From: Haemonchus contortus
Lineage: Eukaryota > Nematoda > Chromadorea > Rhabditida > Trichostrongylidae
Reading direction: 5' to 3'
Assembly (NCBI GenBank): GCA_000469685.2
Contig: LS997566.1
Location: 39,429,920 to 39,493,919 of the forward strand
DNA length: 64,000 nucleotides
Shown: positions 59,085-64,000 of the stretch, one piece after another
Layout: the number at the start of each line of letters is the position of its first letter
Numbering within the stretch: position 1 is the first letter of the stretch
The notes under the pieces: generated by a model
Database searches by the model: none
Seen by the model: the letters and a program-made list of their open reading frames with translations, nothing else
What the model was told of the DNA's origin: nothing
Made by a program: the position numbers and the translations under genes

Positions 59085-59262
59085 TTGGATTCCATTCTGA
59101 ATCGTGGTGATCGCGCAGCGTATGGGGCCTGGAGAATGACTTGCCGTGACCGCCAATGTATAAGTCAAGGCTTCAATCCTCCCAGACGAGTCTCGCACCA
59201 ACTAACGACCCACCCCGGAACGATGGAAGACTTGGTAGGTCTGGGCGAGTACCTATCAGAGC
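59085..59262 (-). mobile_element. tRNA-derived SINE fragment
   Basis: TCCTCCCAGACGAGTCTCGC and CCCCGGAACGATGGAAGACT are body segments of the family in reverse. Confidence 0.6.
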
Positions 59263-62200
59263 AATACACCATTAACTGCATTTATCTAATTTTCGCAAGA
59301 ATAATTACTCATAAAAAAGAAGAAAAACGGCTTGCAAAGAATCGATTGACTCGAAAAGTCCATGAAAAATGAATGATCCAGTATTTCCAATGTCAGCAGC
59401 TACACATTTCGAAGAATCACCCTGCTCATCAGGGAAGTTCGACAGGGACAAACTAGTAATCAATAATCTAAAACCATTATGACCCTTTTTTCCCCTGTTC
59501 ACTGCTCATATGACATTACATCCGTCCCACTCATTTACGAAGCAAGAAAGCTCCCAACTTTTGTCTTTGAGAATTGTAAGTCCTAGTTGGAGCCACATCA
59601 TTCCGATGAACTATAGGGTTCCATAGAACGCTGTTTGTGGCTAAAGTAGATGAGATTCTCAGAGCCATGCATTTGGAAGACAAATGGGTCTGGGCGAGGA
59701 AGAGGTGAAAATGGTTACGTTGGAGATGCCGGAAATAGGTGTATAAGGGCTAGGTTGGATTGACATGAACCATTCTTCAAGCCTTAGCAGCTACATCGTC
59801 TCCTTCAGAACCGATCGATTACACGGATGAAAAAAGTTCTTCGAAAGAAAGGATTTCGGCAGTTTTAAGTGTTAAGCTGTGAATAACCTGATTGCTTAAG
59901 GGAAGTGAAGCTGTACTGCTGTCAGGTTTCCTTCTAAAGTCACAAAAAAGAAATTCCCTTGAGCAAATTTTCTAAAGGAGAAATTCGATTGCTTTGAGAG
60001 GAGACTCACGAGAAACGGCTTGGCTCATCGACGGGCCCACTAGCCGAGCAAGAACGATTCGAACTGAGTTTTCGGATGGAACTTGAAGACCCCTCTAATG
60101 GGAGAAGAAGTCTGAGGCTGTGTGGGCACACTGACTATCATCAAAATACCACTTTGTCAGTGGAAAGGAAGCTGTCCACAGAGCATAGTGGCCACAGCGG
60201 TCTTCGGGAAGTCCTCTTACTATTTGAAAGTAGTACTATTTTTTTCCACGATCCACCACAAAGCATACGCAATAGGAAAAACATCCATGGATAAGAGTGA
60301 AAATTAGTTGAGTTGGCAAAAATTGGCACCTGACAGGCTTTGGTGAGAATACGGTAAAATAGGAAGATCCTTTAGAGTTTTCAGAAAGAGGCCAGCTGGT
60401 TGACAGCTGCATAGGTATAGTGGAAACCACTAATTGTCAAGCTAATTAACCGAAAACACTAGGGTAGAGCGTAGTCGGCGCGGGAAGATCCCGAGGGGGA
60501 TCGTCTCCACCTGATGAGGTTAGCCGTCGCAAGGCCGTCCCCCAACAATGAGTCGCCGTCTTGTCGAATTCGTTTTAGAGTTTCTGAGGGAAAAAGAAAA
60601 GGAGCGATAACATCGAGGGATTGGGGAAGTCTGATGATATATTGATTGGTTTTCTAGGAGTAAGCCAAGCTTCCTGATAACCTTTAGTAAGATCAAGCAT
60701 CTGTTTGGATCAAAAGTAACGATGAAAATGAAGGTAGAAGTATTTGCTGGGTATAAAAGAATGAAATAATGAAGTAGTTGTTGGGTATCAGCGTCTTCAG
60801 GGTGTTCTACGCTCCGAAACCTTCACTCAGGTGTGTAGAGGGAACGGCAAATTAGCAAATCCAATGTGTTTGGGTGTTGGTTATGGGTTGAGACCTGGAA
60901 GTGTGAGCATGCGTTTCACAGAAAAATGATAGCCATCCGAAGTTTGAGCTTATCCTTCCATTTAAAAGACGGATTCAGTTCCCTAACCTCAAAAACCGGG
61001 CAGAGGCTTTTATGCGGCTTTTCTATCGGACCAAATAGTTATCGCACAGATTCTAGAAGAGGGCCCGACCTGGAAGACCCAGGAGAAGGCGAGGATACAT
61101 ATATTCTGAGACCCTAAGCGTACGATTCAGGACTCCCCAAGACAAATCGATTTCTAAGTATAATAGAACCCTACTAAAGCCTGCGTTCAGTGAGCATGGA
61201 AAACTACACGTAGAACGATGAAATGATATCATTTTCTTTGGACGGAAGTAAACGGAAAGATTTTCTAGGAAGTTTGCCAAAAAGCAATTTGAAACCTACG
61301 GCGTCAGAGCCCGTAATCCCAAGGTTTATTCCATTTCCGTAGTCTTACCTATAATCCTTCACAGTGGTGAGATAATAGGAACGAGGTTTAAAGTGCTACA
61401 TAGTTACGGACGATCTACGGAAAACATAGGAGCTCAGTCAGGGTAAATCCGTCGATTTTTTCCGACGGTGAGGCGATTTCAGAGGTAATTTCAAAACGAA
61501 TTCTTCCCATTCGTGCTGGTCGGCCATGATATTGAGGTCGACAAACCGCCTATTTGCGGATCAGGGCTAGATGAACAACTTCGGATCAACCTCGGCACAA
61601 CAGTTTGCAATAATCGAGACAGTTACTTCCTTGTATTGGTTGTACTGCTTCCTATTCTTTAGTAGCGCCCACCCGGGTCGATTCGTAGACGGTCAGGAGC
61701 GTCGATTAGGTGAAGGCGTCAGTTCCTGCACATAAATGCCGTTTGCAAGGATTTTTTCTGCAGCCAACTATTACAGCTGTATATATCTACCCTGCTTCTG
61801 CATGAGTACCTTCCCAATAGGTTTCTCCAAGATCAGGATTCGTCTAGGTCCCCAAGTAACCCCACTTATTTTATGGGAAATATTTATGAAACATTTTTTG
61901 AAGCTATCGAATCCCTGTTCAGGCAATTGGGCAAGAAGTCTCATTGGTGAGAGTATCTCTGACGGCGGTGAAGGAGGAAACCAAATTGTGTTGCTTTATA
62001 CTGGATGAGATTCATTCGAATCCATTAGCTATCCTAGAACTCATCGAAAACAACCATCCTTCAGCAGTTCCTTCCCATTTCTCAAGAGCACCCAAAAATG
62101 TCAATACACTCATTTGGAACCCAGTGGAATAATCGGTGCTGTAGCATCGAAAAAACTTAGAGCAATAGCTATGGAAGGAAGGAAAACCATACAGTCAATG

Positions 62201-64000
62201 AAATAGAGAACGAATACTTTGATAAGGAAGGAGCCGACTTGTGAAGCACTGGAAAAGGGAAGGGGTCGAGCAATGGGCCCAAATTAACCGTATGGTCTCC
62301 CTCAGTGTCAAGGTAATCCTGAGCAGGGACGCCCACCAGATGCGGTAACTCTAAAACTCATCCTATAATTGGCGCGTTGCTTCAGCCTGATGGTCAACTA
62401 ACCAAACCGAGAATAATTCACCCTAGTAATCTGTCGAACACCTCGGGGAGGGTGACAAAGGACTTTGTTTTAGTTTACTTATTCAATAAAGTATGGATAG
62501 CTGAGCGGCTAGGAGTGTAGGCTGTTAAAATCCTTGCCAAGTTCGCCCACTCTAAATTGGACTGTTCCCCAACACCTAAGAAATCTGAGCCCTTTACTCG
62601 CCTGGTATTGACCAAGCGGAACCTTCTCGTGTCCTTGGCTGCCCTAGAAAGTGGTAAGCTACTCCAAAGAATAAGTAAGCAGCCAAACGGTATTATGAGT
62701 ATGAGGCATGGCCTAACGCAGGGAGACCAAACCGAATTCAAAAAAATAGGTGGTTACAAAGAGCATAAAATGGAAAACGGAAAAAAGCAAAACAAGAACT
62801 TATCATAAAAGTAAAACGGAATGGAATCAAAAAGAAATGAAGGCGAAGCGAGCCTCACCTACGTGAGCTGGCCAAATGGGTGGGAGGCTGGGACTTAATG
62901 AGCTGAACGATGTTCACCCCAGCTCCAGCTCCAACCTCCCAAAAGTCCCCCAAAGCCATGAGATTTTCTTGAAATAAAGGAGCTCTTACTCCAGACAGTT
63001 GCTCCCATTTTGAAAGTTGCCTATTTGAGGCCCCCTTACTCAAGATGATGTCGATAGGTATTGTTCAAGTTATAGGATGGGAGCACGGCCATCATCCCGA
63101 GTCTCAGAACTGAGCTCCATAATCTGGATATCACGAAAATTGCTGCTTATAAATTAGAAAACTATAAATTACTGATGCAGAGTATTACTATACTTACTGA
63201 TTACTTTTAGGCGTATCACCCATAACCCAATAGCCAAATCAATGCTCAGTCACACACCAGAATAACAAAAAATCCCGTCTTTACTTCCCTAATCATGAGA
63301 AATCCCGATCCGGTAAGCCTCACGCACGGACTTCCTGATTCCCTTACGTAACTTCCGTTTTGATTTGTTTCCCCCAGGGAACATCTCCTTATTTCCTTTG
63401 CTGTGAAAAGCCCCAGTTTTGCTGATCTGTTTTAGAAGCACGAAAGGAAAGAGTGCTTTTCTATAAACAGAAGCCAGGATGAAAGGCTGTTTTTAAACAA
63501 TATGGGACATTTAACACCCGTCAGCCATGCGTTCAGGGCCATTATGTTTAAAGCTGGTGTTAACCGGGGAATGTCCATTAGAGAAAACTACCGGCATCAA
63601 AATCTGAATGAACGATCCTCGCCTTGCACCCATTGGATTTGACGTTAAAATCACCTTATGCGATCCCAGCTTTACTTTTTTCTTACTTTTCGATCGGAAA
63701 AATTGGAAATTTGGGAGGTTGCTAATGGTGAGTAAGAAGAGGTAGTGACCCAAGCTAAGGGAGGTGATAATTCAATGGGAGAGAAAGGTTGAAGAAGGAA
63801 AATGTGAGCGATCAAGGGGAAGGAAGTAGAAAAATGTCCCTAGTAGGCATGAATTGAAGGGAAGAACCTGAATATTCACAATAAATAAAATCCTCATTTT
63901 GCTAGCAGTTTGAATTGGTTGGTAAGGTTGTTAAAAGGTTCAGAATACTTAATTTGCTACTAGGAGTAAGAATAAAAAATTAGGAGGCAGTAAGAGAGAG

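Larger units (their letters stand above)
51021..64000. other. DNA upstream of unc-103, no recognised gene
   Basis: Three SINE copies and G runs at about 53485 and 59043 are the only recognisable features. Open frames at 54485-54722 and 58005-58343 have no recognised family or splice context. Confidence 0.45.

Noticed and set aside
60470..60550. CTGATGAG motif suggesting a hammerhead ribozyme
   Set aside because: The matching GAAA and flanking stems could not be found.
1..64000. CRISPR array, bacterial operon or phage features
   Set aside because: Intron-exon structure and nematode gene families rule out a prokaryotic context, and no regular direct-repeat array was seen.

Overview
The window is eukaryotic and reads as nematode DNA, most likely clade V and perhaps a strongylid or hookworm-like parasite. 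The reasons are a channel gene that aligns exon by exon with the nematode ERG potassium channel UNC-103, short T-rich acceptors (TTTTAG, TTTCAG), possible spliced-leader acceptors just upstream of start codons, and large introns full of mariner, MITE and tRNA-derived SINE copies. The species cannot be named from the sequence alone, and the orthologue comparisons are from memory.

The main gene is unc-103 (ERG-type, Kv11-like potassium channel) on the minus strand. I could build a complete frame of 21 coding exons from ATG at 50863 to the stop codon at 25374-25376. The exons total 2670 nt (889 residues), all junction phases agree, and every intron is GT-AG. Domain order is PAS cap and PAS, S1-S6 with a VGFGN filter, C-linker, cyclic-nucleotide-binding-homology domain, and a short C-terminal coiled coil. 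An 87-codon acidic exon in intron 3 (43976-44237) looks like an alternative N-terminus. It is frame-compatible with exon 5 but makes a TAG with exon 4, so it predicts a channel without PAS.

A second gene on the plus strand (18028-22045, four exons, about 196 residues) encodes a Ly-6/uPAR-type three-finger protein with signal peptide, eight framework cysteines, terminal CxCxxDxCN and a GPI-type hydrophobic tail. It converges on unc-103. A 100-codon single-exon reading frame with one membrane segment lies in its second intron on the same strand (21079-21381).

The rest is mostly repeats. A tRNA-derived SINE family with polymerase III A and B boxes recurs about a dozen times across 1-17 kb, 24.7 kb, 52 kb and 58-59 kb. 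unc-103 introns hold one full-length but dead mariner (31610-32448) and two deletion derivatives of a second mariner (33098-33570, 46003-46549) that appear to share the same internal deletion. Two MITE families are present. One has 3-bp target duplications proven by an unoccupied paralogous site inside the window; the other has AGGCACAGTTCACG ends. A perfect 27-bp-arm hairpin sits beside exon 4. I found no convincing gene in 1-18 kb or 51-64 kb beyond weak open frames.
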